Positions 1 through 10,699 are shown, counted from the stretch's first letter. The stretch: DNA of 64,000 nt from Prorocentrum cordatum (GCA_963575745.1 CAUYUJ010014353.1:2501-66500); one strand, 5' to 3'. Notes: generated from the sequence alone by a model not told the origin. Numbers and translations are program-made.

Positions 1-473
1 ACCCTCTTGTCAAAATGTGGCTGAGTCTTCGGTGCCTTGCACACCCGTCCTAAGAAGTTTGCAACCCTTTCACGGACGGAGGGCGGCTGGACTTCAAACC
101 ATGTCTCTCGCACTAGCGCCGCGCGCACTCGTCGAACAGTTTGCAGCAGCTCAAGGATTCGTATGGTCGAAGTCCCTGAAATAATGTTCTCGCACGAGGT
201 AGGATTGTCAGGACGCGACCGTTACGCTGAACCGCGGTGTTCGCGGTCCAAGAGTGGCGTTTCTGGCGCGATTCGGCGCCCTCAAGACGCAGCAGTCACG
301 TTGATCCTCGGCGTTGAGCTCCCAGAAGCGGCGCCATGGTACGATTGAAGATTCTCAGACGGATGCCTTCCCAATGGGGCACTTCCCGCATTTGCTGTAG
401 GAGCATATGAAGAGGAAAGGAGGAGGGATGGCTTATTGCAACATCGTCGGTGCGTCTTAGATTTCCAATGGTA

Positions 474-518
474 CTCCTCCTCCTCATCCTCCTCCTCCTC
501 CGCCTCCTCCTCCTCCTC
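474..518. repeat. (TCC)n microsatellite, imperfect
   Basis: Interrupted CTC/TCC triplets just 3' of the ABC transporter exon, probably intronic. On the minus strand they extend the exon frame as an arginine run that is unlikely to be protein. Confidence 0.85.
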
Positions 519-519
519 C

Positions 520-649
520 CATCCAATTCCCAGCAGGCCGCGGGCCTCAGCTCTAACCTGTAGTACTCTTGCAGGCGCTGCCGGAAGCTTCGCGCCTCGC
601 ACTCCTCCCCAGCGAACGTGCGCACCGTCGCCATGGTCGAGATCGCCTC
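520..649 (-). CDS. ABC transporter (ABCB/TAP-like) exon, end of a transmembrane-domain block
   Basis: Read on the minus strand from about 649, the exon encodes EAISTMATVRTFAGEE and then EARSFRQRLQEYYRLELR. This is the signature of the ABC type-1 exporter membrane domain, where an 'AEE-x-IS-x-x-x-TVR-x-FA-x-E' stretch leads into the next helix (compare ABCB9/TAP relatives). The product would be a membrane ATPase exporting peptides, lipids or drugs; the substrate cannot be told. The exon follows the acceptor CTCCAG and is in phase with the exon at 2539-2613. The low-coordinate end (about 520) is uncertain because the frame runs into a (TCC)n tract; a GT donor also exists at 557-556. The nucleotide-binding domain is not in the window and would lie beyond position 1. 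Partial gene; domain identity is well supported, exact ends are not. Confidence 0.72.
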
Positions 650-842
650 CTGGAGCGGGTGAGCCAACTGAGGCCTGATCCGACTGCTCTTCCTCCCACC
701 CACCCACACGCAGCTCCTGCTCATGCTGCTGCCGATCCCTTCGTCTCTTCCTGGGAAGAACCCGGCCAGTATCAACGTCACACCAGTGGGACGGCCCCAT
801 TGTCGTGTTACGGTTCGACGAGACTCCGAGTCTCTGCACAGA

Positions 843-1090
843 AGAGGCGGCTTCACAACACGCGCAGCTCGAAGGAAGACTCGCGAACCATCTCGTTTCC
901 CCTCCGTAAGAACGGTTTTTTGAAGGCAGATCTGCCTTCAAAAAACCGTTCTTTTTTGAAGGCAGATCTGCCTTCAAAAAGCCGTTCTTTTTTGAAGGCA
1001 GATCTGCACTCAAAAAACCGTTCTTACAGAGGCGGCTTCACAACACGCGCAGCTCGAACGAAGACTCGCGAACCATCTCGTTTCCCCTCC
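843..1090. repeat. Direct duplication of 63 bp flanking three tandem palindromes
   Basis: Positions 843-905 and 1028-1090 are 63-bp direct repeats differing at one base. Between them lie three tandem near-perfect palindromes. The first, 908-953, is a perfect 46-bp inverted repeat centred on AGATCT; the next two share its arms (GAAGGCAGATCTGC core) with one or two changes. The block sits inside the ABC transporter intron. It looks like a small foldback insertion flanked by a duplicated segment, or a local rearrangement. No protein is implied although the frames stay open. Confidence 0.85.
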
Positions 1091-1247
1091 CGCGACCTCC
1101 TCCGTGCTGCCCTCCGCTGGTCTGCCGGGCAGAGTGCTCCACGAAGAGCAGCACACTCTCCCAGCGCCTCAACTCTCCTCCTCATATACCTCCTGCTTCT
1201 CATCCTCCTTCCTTCCTCCCTCCTCCTCCTTCTCCTCCTCCTCCTCC

Positions 1248-1468
<221 letters not shown>

Positions 1469-1677
1469 AGCAGCATCATCATCAACATCTCCATACTCCT
1501 GCACTCCTTCTCCTCCTCCTCCTCGACAATCTACTCTCGTACCCTCCCTCTCTTCCTCTGTTCGCCTCTTCGTTCTCGCCTGGCCACGGTGTCGGAGTGG
1601 CCGGGGAATGCGCTGATCTGGCGGGCGGAAGGTCAGGGCAAGATGCCTCTCGCCCACCCCTCTAGAGGAAAAAGAAC

Positions 1678-1814
1678 TATGCACATGCACCGATTCTGGC
1701 CAGGCCCATCCTGAGCCCAGGATCGGTGCATACGCCCTCCTACCTTGGCCAGGAAGGCACATGCACCGATCCTGGGTCAAGGATGGGCCTTGCCAGGATC
1801 GGTGCATGTGCATA
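1678..1814. mobile_element. Foldback element, family A1 (core CCGATCCTGG)
   Basis: The two ends are inverted repeats (TATGCACATGCACCGAT against ATCGGTGCATGTGCATA), and two further inner copies of the CCGATCCTGG/CCAGGATCGG core make the whole 137 bp fold back. It is flanked by a 22-bp imperfect direct repeat (1640-1661 and 1830-1851, containing TCTCGCCCACCCC). Related foldbacks with the same core occur at 24802, 59149, 61708 and 62035. It has no coding capacity, so it is probably a non-autonomous element. Confidence 0.75.
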
Positions 1815-2040
1815 ATTATCTTCGCCCGAAAGATGCTTCTCGCCCACCCCTCGCTCCCGGCGAGAAGTCGGCTCGACGCCTTCGTGAGCTGTCGCCGCCG
1901 GTGGCCGGGAACTCTTGCTGCGCGCGTCGACGCGGCGGCCCCGGGTCGACACGCTGCGTCCCCCGAGCGGGTCAGCGTGCCGCTCTGCCCGGCGAGGCGG
2001 AAGGGGGGGAACAGCTCGGCACGTTGACGCCTGGGGACTG

Positions 2041-2203
2041 ACTACCTACCAGACCACCCCAACCCAACCCGAAGATCCCAATTTCGGGTTGGGGGGGGTA
2101 CGGGTTCCATATGTGTTTTTTCAGTGTTCCCCGACCCCCCCCAACTGGAAATGGAGGGCAAATTGAGGCCTTCAGGTTGGGTTGGGGTGGTTTGGTGGGT
2201 GGT
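2041..2203. mobile_element. MITE-like element with 34-bp terminal inverted repeats
   Basis: The left end ACTACCTACCAGACCACCCC and the right end (inverse complement ACCACCCACCAAACCACCCC) match over about 34 bp with five differences. The interior holds TTCGGGTTGGGGGGGGTA. A second copy begins at 63861 and runs off the window. It lies in the ABC transporter intron. Confidence 0.8.
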
Positions 2204-2538
2204 GAAGGACGGCGACGTGGATGGCGCGTCGCGCCGCGGCGTGGTGGGCCAAAACCGGCGGAGCCACACGCTGAGCCAAGGTTCCCGACCGTACTCCTCC
2301 GCCTCCGCTGGCCTCCGCCCCCGACGTCGGCTTCGGGGTGCCTGGCCACCGAAACTATGGATTGTGTGGCCCCTCTCTCGCGGCCATCCTCCCTGGGAGT
2401 CCCAAGGAGGGCCCCAGGATACCTCTGAGAGGCCCAGGTGCTTTCCGGTAGCTTCGAAACATATTCTACTCAGGCTCATTTCCTATTTCCAATCCCCGTC
2501 TGGTGCGAGGCAAGATGTCTTCACCGAGAGGCCGTCTC

Positions 2539-2613
2539 CTCTGCAACCGCATTGGCGTCCGCCAATTTCTGCTGGACCTCCTTGGATAACTTCTCCATAA
2601 AACGTCCGTACCT
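2539..2613 (-). CDS. ABC transporter (ABCB/TAP-like) exon, upstream part of the same domain
   Basis: The minus strand encodes RYGRFMEKLSKEVQQKLADA and then NAVAE. This is the cytoplasmic loop helix of type-1 ABC exporters ('YGK-x-x-KRLSKEVQ-x-x-LA-x-A-x-x-x-AEE'). Joining its last GAG to the GAG of the exon at 649 restores an uninterrupted family match, AVAE then EAISTMATVRTFA. The intron would begin GA and end AG, with the pentamer AGGAG at both junctions, so the exact cut is ambiguous by a few bases. The acceptor on the 5' side reads CCCGCAG. Exon ends are inferred from homology and splice-like sites. Earlier exons were not recognised between 2620 and 3440. Confidence 0.68.
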
Positions 2614-2854
2614 TCTGCGGGCTGGCTCGGAACGACGGGAGGCGTACACCACTAGGACGATGCGACAACACCAGGCAGCCCACAGTACCTTTCGCATTTC
2701 AGCCAGTTGAGAACACTGTGGCCCGTCCACCGATACTCACGAACGACAGGAGCGCTCGATATTGACTGTAAGCACTCCACATGCCCACGAAAGCTGTGAA
2801 CAGGTCATCCGCGGGCAGTGGGGGAGGGGGCGGGGAGAGTTAGGGTGGGCGTGG

Positions 2855-2945
2855 GCAGGAGGAGGAGGGATACTGCAGCAGGAAGATGAGGAGGTGAAAG
2901 AGGAAGCGGAGGACCGGCCAGGAGGAAGGAGGCGGAAGGGGAATG
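2855..2945. repeat. Purine-rich, decayed (GGA)n tract
   Basis: An A/G stretch dominated by GGA and GAG triplets, lying beyond the 3' end of the minus-strand retroelement that stops at 3444. It may mark the insertion target, because the other end of that element also meets such a tract. Confidence 0.6.
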
Positions 2946-3443
2946 TTTACCGCTGCGCTGCTCTACATGACTTTTCATGCTGACCTCGGCTCTGGCAGTG
3001 AAAGTCCAGGTGGCCGACGAGCACGGCACTTCAAAGCTGGCACAGGCACGCACGCATGCCAGCTGAGCTCCTGCAGGCAGCGGCCGCGCCCCCGCGCACG
3101 GGATCAGGAGACAGTAAAGAGACGCATCACACTGTTAGCCTCCGCATCAAGCCAGACATCGTTAAGCTTGGGGTGCTTACCAGCGCAAAGTCGGCCCCAG
3201 TAGTAGTTGGAACCCCTTTCATTGTCGCCAGGTAGCGTGCGTAAATGCCAGTTGAAAAAAAGGCTTTGCACTGAAGACAAACGCACGCGATGCCTCCGTC
3301 CGAGCAGGCAAGGTCTGAGGATTCTCGAGGGTGTCTATATGGAGCTTGCGCTTCTTAGAACAACTTGAATTATTTCAGGGCCATGTGCCCCGACACGCCG
3401 ACAGATCAAGGTTACACCGCACGTCGCCGCCTACTTGTTTCCA

Positions 3444-4010
3444 TCAGTGTGGGATCCTGGCCGGCTTCAGCGGCAACTCGACCTTCACGCGAGTGGCGTT
3501 AGACAGGTCGCAGGCGGGCCAGAACGGCAACATTCTTGCCGCCAACAAATACACTTTACGAGCAATCGTGATACACTTCTCTAACCACTCGCCCTGCTCA
3601 GGGCTCGGCTTCTCGTGCGCCAACGCCCCAACCTTCGCATAGTGGTCAGCCAAAGCATTAACAACCTTACTGAGACGCAGGGATTCGTCGTTCGCAACCT
3701 GCTCCTCAAACGCGTGGGCTTTCACCTTGTGGATCGCCCCCATCTGACTGTCTGAAGCCCAAACGAACATACCCGGGTGCGCACGTTTGTGCGAAAGGTG
3801 TTCGGCCCTAGGGAACTCCCATAGAAAAACTACACTTCTGGCAATCACTGTGCAGTTGAGCAGGGGCAGCAGCATTTTGGCAGGCAGCAGTGCAGACAGC
3901 AAATTATCCAGCCCGGGCCGTATGGGGGAGGGGGCGAGAAAAGGGGAGCATAGACATGACTTAACTCCTGCCCAAAGTCTGACACCGATACATCGCTTCA
4001 CCCCGTGCGC
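3444..4010 (-). pseudogene. RNase H-like C-terminal region of the retroelement
   Basis: The minus-strand frame ends with IHKVKAHAFEEQ, ALADHYAKVGALAHEKPSP and a TGA. This resembles the end of a retroelement RNase H, where a 'KVKAH' strand is followed by an 'N-x-x-AD-x-x-AK-x-GA' helix. The early catalytic Asp and Glu of RNase H are not visible in this frame, so the N-terminal half is degraded or frameshifted. It would have removed RNA from the RNA:DNA hybrid during element copying. Confidence 0.55.
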
Positions 4011-4115
4011 GATAGCTCTCGGATGACCGACCTCAGACACGAGCCGTCCATGAATATGTGGCCTGTGATTCCTTAGTCATCCTTCTCGTGATTATCAAAG
4101 CGCTGGAACATAAAC

Positions 4116-5190
4116 TCAATGTTGGACGGAGGCGGGAAGAGAAGCCACCGGGGTGCGAACATGAAAAACAAACGCATACAAAACCTTTTCCTTCCCCGCC
4201 TCCGACAACGACGGCCGCTCGCAGGGCTTAGACTTGAAGGAATCCCTGGGAATCTCGTCTCGGGCCATGCTGACAGACTCGCGCGTGCAAAACCAAAGAC
4301 CGTGGAACATGGCGTCGCGCGGGAGGCCGCGGAAGGGGGCGGGGCAGGTCGGGCAGGATGCACCCGTGGACCTCGGCGCGCGCCTTCGTCCAAGGGGCCC
4401 GGCAGACGAGGCCTCGCACGGCCCCCTTCTCGAAGGGGGGGAACTTGGGCGAGCTCGTGGCCGCTTGGGCCAAGTCGACGCATCCCCTGCAATCAAGGCC
4501 CAGGGACTTACCATAATCCCTCTCCAGATTGCGAAGCACGGCCGCACGGAGAAGGCGTTTAAGGAGGGGGGGCGGAACCAGGGCGAGGGAACCTTCGACC
4601 CCGAAATCATCGACACGCGCGCTGAAGCTCGTCATCTTCCACCCCAAACGCTCCGCCGAGAGTCGAAGGGCCCCGCGGGCCCGCGGATCTCCCTCCAAGG
4701 CGGGGCAGGCACCGAGAAGCCCGCGATCCAGTCATTCCTGAGGGCGGCCAACGACAGGCCGTAGTCGTAGGCCCCCGCCAGGCTGGCCCAAATCTCCTTG
4801 GACTATCTCACAGTCGGGGCGACCGGCGCATACCGCGCGGGGTCGGCGGCAAACGGCGAAGCTGCATTGAGAGATCTCCCTCCAGCGGAGGGCGGCAACA
4901 ATGTCCCTGAAGCTCTCCTGAACGAGGCGAATTCGTAGTCGAGGTGCCGTGCACCTCGCAACCATTTCTGAGGCTGGCCATGGCACCTGGAGCGAGCACA
5001 CGTTTGGCGTGACGACCGAGAGACGACTTGCGACGACCAAGACGCTCCTTCTTCTTCTGAAACTGGCCCCTCCGAACCTTCATCCTGCCAACGCGACGGG
5101 CGACTCGACGGGGCTTGCCGGCCGCGTCGCCCATGCCGGGGTTCGCGGCGGAGTCGCACGGCATGCCTCCGACGGCGCCAAGACCTTGGT
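4116..5190 (-). pseudogene. Reverse transcriptase thumb and connection region, frameshifted
   Basis: Pieces typical of dinoflagellate retroelement polyproteins appear in successive frames: SAANPGMGDAAGKPRR with basic repeats near 5160-5060, VDDFGVEGSLALVPPPLLKR with RAAVLRNLERDYGK near 4620-4510, and VCRAPWTKARAEVHG near 4400-4360. A degenerate 'AMFHGLWFC' near 4310 recalls a C-terminal zinc-knuckle segment whose cysteines are largely lost. At least two frame changes are needed, so this is not translated as one protein. Confidence 0.5.
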
Positions 5191-6157
5191 GCACGGCCTT
5201 AGCAACCGCGGGCGCCGAAGCGATAAACAGCGATCGCACAACCAAGATCAGACTCGCCGACCGCTTGCAATCTGAACCCCCCCTCAAGGAGGTCATTGAT
5301 GACAACGCTGGCACACCCTTGGCAGGATAAGGTGTAGTCATCAATATAACTCCGAAGGGAGACTGATCTTGGCAAGCTGAGGCCATCTAAGGCCGCTGGG
5401 CTGAATGCTCGGATAAGCGTGGTCGCAAACCCGCAGCCCGCCGCAATGCCTCGCCACGCAAACTTGGGCCCCGCGATCCTGCTACTCATGGCCATGTAGC
5501 GGCAGGCGCGGTACGCTGAATCGCAAACCCTGGCAATCTGCATTGGGAAACCGTGCCGGCGGCAGCGCTGAAGCAGTATATCGAGGTCAACCGACTAATG
5601 AAAACTTCAGGAGGTCCCAAAGTACAGAGCTGGATCACAAGTCGAAGGACACCGCTCGCTCCTCACGCACGGCCGCCAGACTTATCCACGCTCGAGGCGA
5701 AGGAGCCTGCTGCAAATTACCCCCTACTGTTAGCAACATCCCACCTGCGAGCGTGACCCCTACGGGCTCGCGCCCGGAGCCGATAAACCGACGCGAGCAT
5801 ACCGATCGGCCCATGGCCACCGTCAGGTTTGGCCAGCACGATCAAGAGCAACACCCTCGTCTGCATCGGAAGCAAGCCAGATCGTTCGATCGTCGAGGTC
5901 GACCTGGAAAGCGCGATCAACGCGTGATCCGAGAGGTGCTGGAAGTTGCTGACATGAAAGCCGCCAGCCGTGGCCGCCGCATGATTGGGGAAGGACCTGG
6001 AGACGCGGCGACAGTCATCGGGCGTAAGCTCTGGAAGAGGGTCGAGGACGTCAAACTTGCCCGAGGGTGGCGGGTGGCCCTGCACGTCCTCAGCGTGCCA
6101 GAGGTCAAAGAATATCGCACGCTCCGAAACAGGGGGGGCCTCAGGATCTAAAATCAC
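5190..6157 (-). pseudogene. Reverse transcriptase domain, fingers and palm
   Basis: The minus strand around 6020-5790 encodes FQHLSDHALIALSRSTSTIE and then VLLLIVLAKPDGGHGPIGML. This is the RT finger motif in which 'K-x-DGG-x-RPI' precedes the palm. In another frame, 5543-5199 encodes RGIAAGCGFATTLIRAFSP, then SYIDDYT with both catalytic aspartates kept. A frame change and stops between the two show decay. The enzyme would have copied the element mRNA at a nicked target. Confidence 0.7.
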
Positions 6158-6799
6158 TTCCCCTTTCGAGCCGAGGGTGGTGGAGGGGGTCCAAGCGCCC
6201 CCCCCCCAACCAACAAAATAAACTCGTGAGCATGGTGGCCCCCCGACTTGATGTTGGCGCGCAGCCGCTCAACCCGATTCCTGCGATCGTCGTTTCTGGA
6301 CTCGCTCACGGCCGCAGCCTGGGCAGAGGATGCCGAGTCAAGAGCGCGCTGAGCGCGCTCTGGTTTTCCCGAGACGGCCCCAGGGGGGGCGGGCAAACTA
6401 TGAGAGACAACCTCCTGACAACGCGCAAGCAAGCCGTGGGCCTCGCCACTCCACTCGCCAAGCCTGACAGGAGGGTTCAACAACTCAGCAACCGTCTGCG
6501 ACAGATGGCTGCTCCTCGCCGAGCCGCGCCCGGCGTTCCAAGGCCTTTTTTTTCGACGCCGCTGGGGGCGAAACGGGGGGGGGGATGGGGGGCTGCTGCG
6601 CATGCTGCTACCCTGTGGCGCGCAACTGGAGCCACGGCCTGAAACGATTGCTGAGCCAGCGGAGCTGCGAAGCCAGGCGGGGCGTCGAAGAGGCGCCGCC
6701 CATGGAGGCCTGGTCGGGCGGCAGCGCGCTGATCCAGCGAAGCTGCGCTTGACGTACACGGCTGCCGTGGCGCGCGCCTTCGAGCTCCTTTTCGGCAGT

Positions 6800-7700
6800 T
6801 TTAGCCCGCGCTTTTGTAGAGGGAATCAAGGTTATACTGGATCTGATCATCGTTGCCATTCTCGGCCGCCGCATAGGCTCGGGGCGCAAGTTTCCCGGCG
6901 AACTCCCTCTCATGGGGGGTCTTGGGGCAGAGTACACAAGGTCGCTGGGTCAGAGGGGGGGGGGGGGTCGTCGAAAGGCGAGCGCCTTGAAGGGGGCCAA
7001 CGAAGGGTGGAGAGAAAGAGAGACGGGGTCGCGGGTCGCCAACTCCGAATCGCCAACTATCTCCGCGCTCTTGACGGCCATCGCAAGGCGAGAGCAACGC
7101 AATAAATAATCGCACGTCTTCACGCCCCCCTGCGCTGCGACACGTTCCTGCAACATCAGAGGGGCGCGCGGCGCCAGCTCCTAGTCGCTCAGGGAAGGCC
7201 GAGCTAGCCATCGCCGACGGCTCGACGTTGAAGCCAGCCCCGGCAATGAACGGGGCCGTCGAGCTCTTGACGCGCGCCGCCAACGCTGCCATAATCTCCT
7301 GATAGGATTGGGGCCGACGCAATCCTGCAGGCACGCGCTGACGCAACCAAGATAAAGGCTTGCATTGGGAGGTGCACCGGGTCACCTACAGCCGGCTGTT
7401 TTTAATCGTGAAACCAAAATCTGGGCAATGCATCAAGGAAGGTTCGGGCCAGGGCCCCGACGCCAGCCGCTGGGCCCCCGCCTGGGCCCCCCGTGTCAAG
7501 TTCGAGACAAGCTTTCCGACCGTGTCGAACATGCCCGGCCGAAGCCTTCCTGAGCTCCTCGTCGCGCACCAGCATGTGTTCCTGGATAAGCACAACGTGC
7601 GCCGACATGATCTTCAAAAACCTCGCGATAGACGACCAGGATGTGCCGTTGGCCGCCGCTATCTCCAACGCAATCGACTCCGAATAATCAGAATCCCCTT
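6800..7700 (-). pseudogene. Endonuclease/exonuclease/phosphatase (AP-type) domain, decayed
   Basis: Near 7690-7410 the minus strand encodes IALEIAAANGTSWSSIARFL, HVVLIQEHML (the Gln-Glu catalytic pair) and GGPGGGPAAGVGALARTFLD. After a frame change, 7300-7200 has PFIAGAGFNVEP, a damaged form of the usual 'GDFN' strand. These are the landmarks of the target-nicking endonuclease of non-LTR elements. Changed residues and frame shifts indicate loss of function. Confidence 0.62.
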
Positions 7701-8221
7701 GGTCCCGAGGTTGATGCACAGACGCGCTCCGCGGGGCATCCAAAACTGGGCAGGCGGTCGGAAGTCTAGGGTGGGGGGATGGGGACAGGCTGGCGCAGAC
7801 ATGGCTAGGATGACGGCCCGCTCTTGGCGGGCGGGCCTGCCGCTGGTGCTGGGGCCGCCGTCTTGGGAGGCACCGCCGCCCGCGGAACCGCCAAAGGAGC
7901 CTGCTCGCGAACGTTCGCAAGCGGCCGCGCTGGCGTCGCTGGCTGGGCTGGCGGCGCCGCACCCGCAGGCGCTGAGGCTGAAGAGGCAGCGCCAGGCGAG
8001 GGCTCAGCAGAACGGGGTCGCACAGGCTCAGCAGCTGCACCACCTGGTATAACTTTGCGCTTCTTTTCCGCCTATCTCTGCTTCTGCTCCTGGTGGCTCT
8101 GCTTGAGTGCGTTGCACTTGTTCTGGGCTCCGCCGCACAGCTTCGTCGTAAGAAGCGTGATCTGCTCGGACAGCTGCTGCGTGCGGCTCTCGGTTTCCTC
8201 GACGTCCTCGGCGGAGAGCTC

Positions 8222-8914
8222 CTAGAACTCGCCGAGGCCGAACATGTCGCAGTCGCCCACCAGGATGGACGTGAGCTTGCCGTCGAAAACGTCCTGCAGG
8301 CAGAGCGCCGGCTGTGGTGAATGAGCTGCTGCGTCCGCTCGGGCCTGCCTGGGCACTGGCAAGCGCAGCTTCGAGATCACCACCTTGTATTCTGCATCAT
8401 GCCGCTCCAATTCTTGAGGCGCGCGGTCAAAAACAGCGCGCTGCTGGGACAGTTTGATCTCGAGTGCGCGCACGCTCTCCAAGCTGCGGTCGAGTTTCTT
8501 CTCGAGCCTCTGGATATCCTTGGAAGCGGCGTCGGCCCTCGCCTGAGGAGGCAGCGGGGCTGCCTCGAGCTCGGCGACCTTCGCCTGGGCCATGGAGAGC
8601 AGCGGCGCGTCGCCGAGCTTAGCACTGAGCTCCACCAGCTGCTTGAGCTCGCTCTTGGTCGCAGTCGCTGCCGATGTGCGCACAACAGGAGGCTTTCCTG
8701 AAGCTGCGTCTGCGGCCGCACAGCGTACGTCCACAGCGCCCCCTCCTCCAGAGAGGGCTCCTCCATCATCAGGCACGTCTGGTACATATTCCTCCCAATG
8801 CTTACCACACTGCTTGCACCACTTGAGGCTAAACGCGTTCTTCTTGCAATGACAGTGGCCGCACGTCCACCGCGTGCTGGACTGAACGCCGCGAGGCCGA
8901 TCACCAAGAGCCAT
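8222..8914 (-). CDS. Retroelement N-terminal region: RanBP2-type zinc finger and coiled coil
   Basis: An ATG at 8914 opens a 230-residue frame ending in TAG at 8222. Residues 16-37 contain WTCGHC followed by WCKQCG, a C-x2-C...C-x2-C finger like RanBP2 zinc fingers. From about residue 90 a heptad-rich stretch (LEKKLDRSLESVRALEIKLS) predicts a coiled coil. The same frame reopens immediately after the TAG with ELSAEDVEETESRTQQLSEQ, again coiled-coil-like, and continues to about 7805 through one further TAG. The region probably served RNA binding or oligomerisation for the element. An upstream GTG at 9232 is a less likely start. Confidence 0.6.
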   Translation of the reverse strand: MALGDRPRGVQSSTRWTCGHCHCKKNAFSLKWCKQCGKHWEEYVPDVPDDGGALSGGGGAVDVRCAAADAASGKPPVVRTSAATATKSELKQLVELSAKLGDAPLLSMAQAKVAELEAAPLPPQARADAASKDIQRLEKKLDRSLESVRALEIKLSQQRAVFDRAPQELERHDAEYKVVISKLRLPVPRQARADAAAHSPQPALCLQDVFDGKLTSILVGDCDMFGLGEF

Positions 8915-9439
8915 CGAAGCGCCGCCGTGTGAGCAGGATAGGGGGACAGCGAGCCACTCTGGCTCGCGAACACCCAGCCGTTTTAATGATCGGTGATCGC
9001 AAACACAAGTTGCTTGTGCCAGAACGGCTGAAGCGGAGACGGTAGAAGCGGAAGGGGAGGCGGATCTTTGTTTAGTCCCCCCCTCAGCGTGCTTAGACGC
9101 CCTCAGGACTGACTCTCGAGATATCTGCTGCCAGTTCCCACTGGTTCCTCTGGCTCCTTGCCTGGCTGCTTTGGCCCTGCAATGCTGCGCTGCGCTGCGG
9201 TCCCCTCGTCCTGCTCTCTTCGCCTCCGCCACGCGCAGTCTTGGCTGGCTGCAGGGCTGACGCGTCGGGCCACTCCTCTCCCAAGCGACACTCCGCGTGG
9301 CGTGGGTGATGAAGTCTTCGGGGTGGGCCCCATCGAAGCCGCTTCAACTGGCCTCTCAGAAGTCTCTGGGAGCGCCCGCGGGCTGTCTCCGGGTCTTACT
9401 TGCTGCAGTCCGCCTGCTGCTGCCGCGCAGAGAATCGGA

Positions 9440-9545
9440 TGAGGAGGAAGGGGAGAAGGAGGGCAGAAGGTGAAGAAGAGATGCGGAGAGAGGAGAAGGC
9501 AACAGAGGAGTGGGGTGAGGTGGAAGAGAAAGACGAAGATCATCT
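9440..9545. repeat. Purine-rich, decayed (GGA)n tract
   Basis: GGAGGAAGG/GAGAAGGAGG-type sequence next to the presumed 5' end of the minus-strand retroelement. It parallels the tract at 2855-2945 on the other side. Confidence 0.55.
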
Positions 9546-9835
9546 ACGAACCAACAGCAGGCAAAAGGTAGTCGGAATCGCCACCGTTTCTGCGCGGATT
9601 GGGCGTGTTAGACTGGCTCTCTGTTGTCTGGTGCGTGGTGTGTTAAATCTTGTCAAGGGTCGACCCCCCCCCTCGAACCATGCATCGCTAGACAATCGTT
9701 AAGACATCTCCCCCCTCTTCAGATCCGATGGGTGGCCATTCCCCCAGCGAAATTCGGGGTAAAACAATAAGAACGCGAAAACGCCCCCCCTCGGGGGGAC
9801 AAACAAAACAGGCCCCTCGAGGGGGGGGCAAAACG

Positions 9836-10000
9836 ACCTAAGGAACCCTAAATAAGGAACGAGGCACATGTTTTCCATACATTAAACTTCGACTTCCTAT
9901 CGAAAACATAAGGAAAACCTGAGGCAAGCTGTGAAACACTTAAGGAACGCGGAGCCCCTCCCCAACGAAAAGGGTTCCTTTTTCAGGGCCCCGACTGTAA
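9836..10000. mobile_element. Dispersed repeat, family F
   Basis: Shares with 62450-62620 the series AAGGAACCCTAAAT, GGAACGAGGC, TTTCCATA and AAAGGGTTCCTT followed by GCCCCGACTGTA. The two copies are diverged but colinear over about 160 bp. No coding sequence is visible; probably a short non-autonomous element. Confidence 0.6.
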
Positions 10001-10165
10001 GCCCGCAAGATGCCCCCAAGGCGCCCCAAGAGGCCCCCAAGACCCGCCAGGAGGTCCCCAAGACACCCCAAGGGGCCTCCCAGACAACCCGAGAGACGTC
10101 CCAAAAGACTCCGAGAGACATCCAAAAAGCCTCAGGCCCACGGAGACCCCCTGAGCTCTCCAAAT
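10000..10165. repeat. GCCCCCAAGA decamer-like array
   Basis: Degenerate 10-11 bp units of the GCCCCCAAGA/GCCCCAAGAG type. The same unit type forms the arrays at 11880-12370, 16500-16750 and 45310-46260 (reverse orientation). Open frames across it are a by-product of the unit sequence. Confidence 0.75.
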
Positions 10166-10389
10166 GATGCCACGCTCCCCCGATAAGGGCAGTTCCCCTG
10201 ACCATCGTTCCTGGATGATCTGGCGAGGATACGCAAAGCGTCAAGAATTCAAATTCTTTCCGGTTACGCTGTTGCACAAGCATGGTGGCGGGGGTTGCCG
10301 CAGGCAGCTGGATGTGTAATGAAAAGTGCGATGATCTGTTGTGATCCCAGAGAAGCTGTCTGCCTCGTGTTCCCCCGCATCCGTCTGAT

Positions 10390-10690
10390 CTTTCACTGAT
10401 GCTCCTCATCCTCCTCCCCCTCCTCCTCTACGAACATTTGACCCTTCGATTCTCCAGGGGGGATGTGAGGAGGATCAGGGGGCACGTCATGGTCGTCCGC
10501 ATCCTCCTCCTCCTCCTCCTCCTTCTCCTCCTCCTCCTCCTCATCCCCCTCCTCCTCCCCCTCCTCCTTCCCCTGTTCCTCCTTCTCCTCCTCCTCCTCC
10601 TCCTCCTCCTCCTCCTCCTCTTCCTCATCCTCCTTCTCCTCCCCCTCCTACTCCTGCCCCGCTTCCTCATTATTCCTGCCTCCTCCCTCC
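10390..10690. repeat. (CTC)n microsatellite, interrupted
   Basis: CTC/TCC triplets interrupted by a unique insert at about 10440-10495 that reads ACCTTCGATTCTCC. It gives poly-Leu, poly-Arg or poly-Ser frames that I do not regard as genes. Confidence 0.9.
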
Positions 10691-10699
10691 TCCCCTCGT

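Larger units (their letters stand above)
3444..9232 (-). mobile_element. Decayed non-LTR retroelement with endonuclease, reverse transcriptase and RNase H
   Basis: On the minus strand the following can be read in order: a RanBP2-type zinc finger with coiled coil (8914-8222), an apurinic-type endonuclease (about 7700-6800), reverse transcriptase fingers and palm (about 6100-5200), a connection region (about 5190-4200), and an RNase H-like tail ending in TGA at 3444. The parts lie in different frames with stops between them, so the copy is dead. Domain order and motifs match multi-domain retroelements widespread in dinoflagellates. Neither terminus could be fixed. Purine-rich tracts at 2855-2945 and about 9440-9510 bracket the element and may mark its ends. 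Confidence 0.78.

Noticed and set aside
2730-2805. Minus-strand segment encoding DLFTAFVGMWSAYSQYRALL as a further ABC transporter exon
   Set aside because: It has no convincing match to the expected helix at that position and no clear splice sites in phase.
9845-9856. Telomere-like CCCTAAAT words, also at 62390 and 62465
   Set aside because: They are single words inside the family F and S repeats, with no tandem run.
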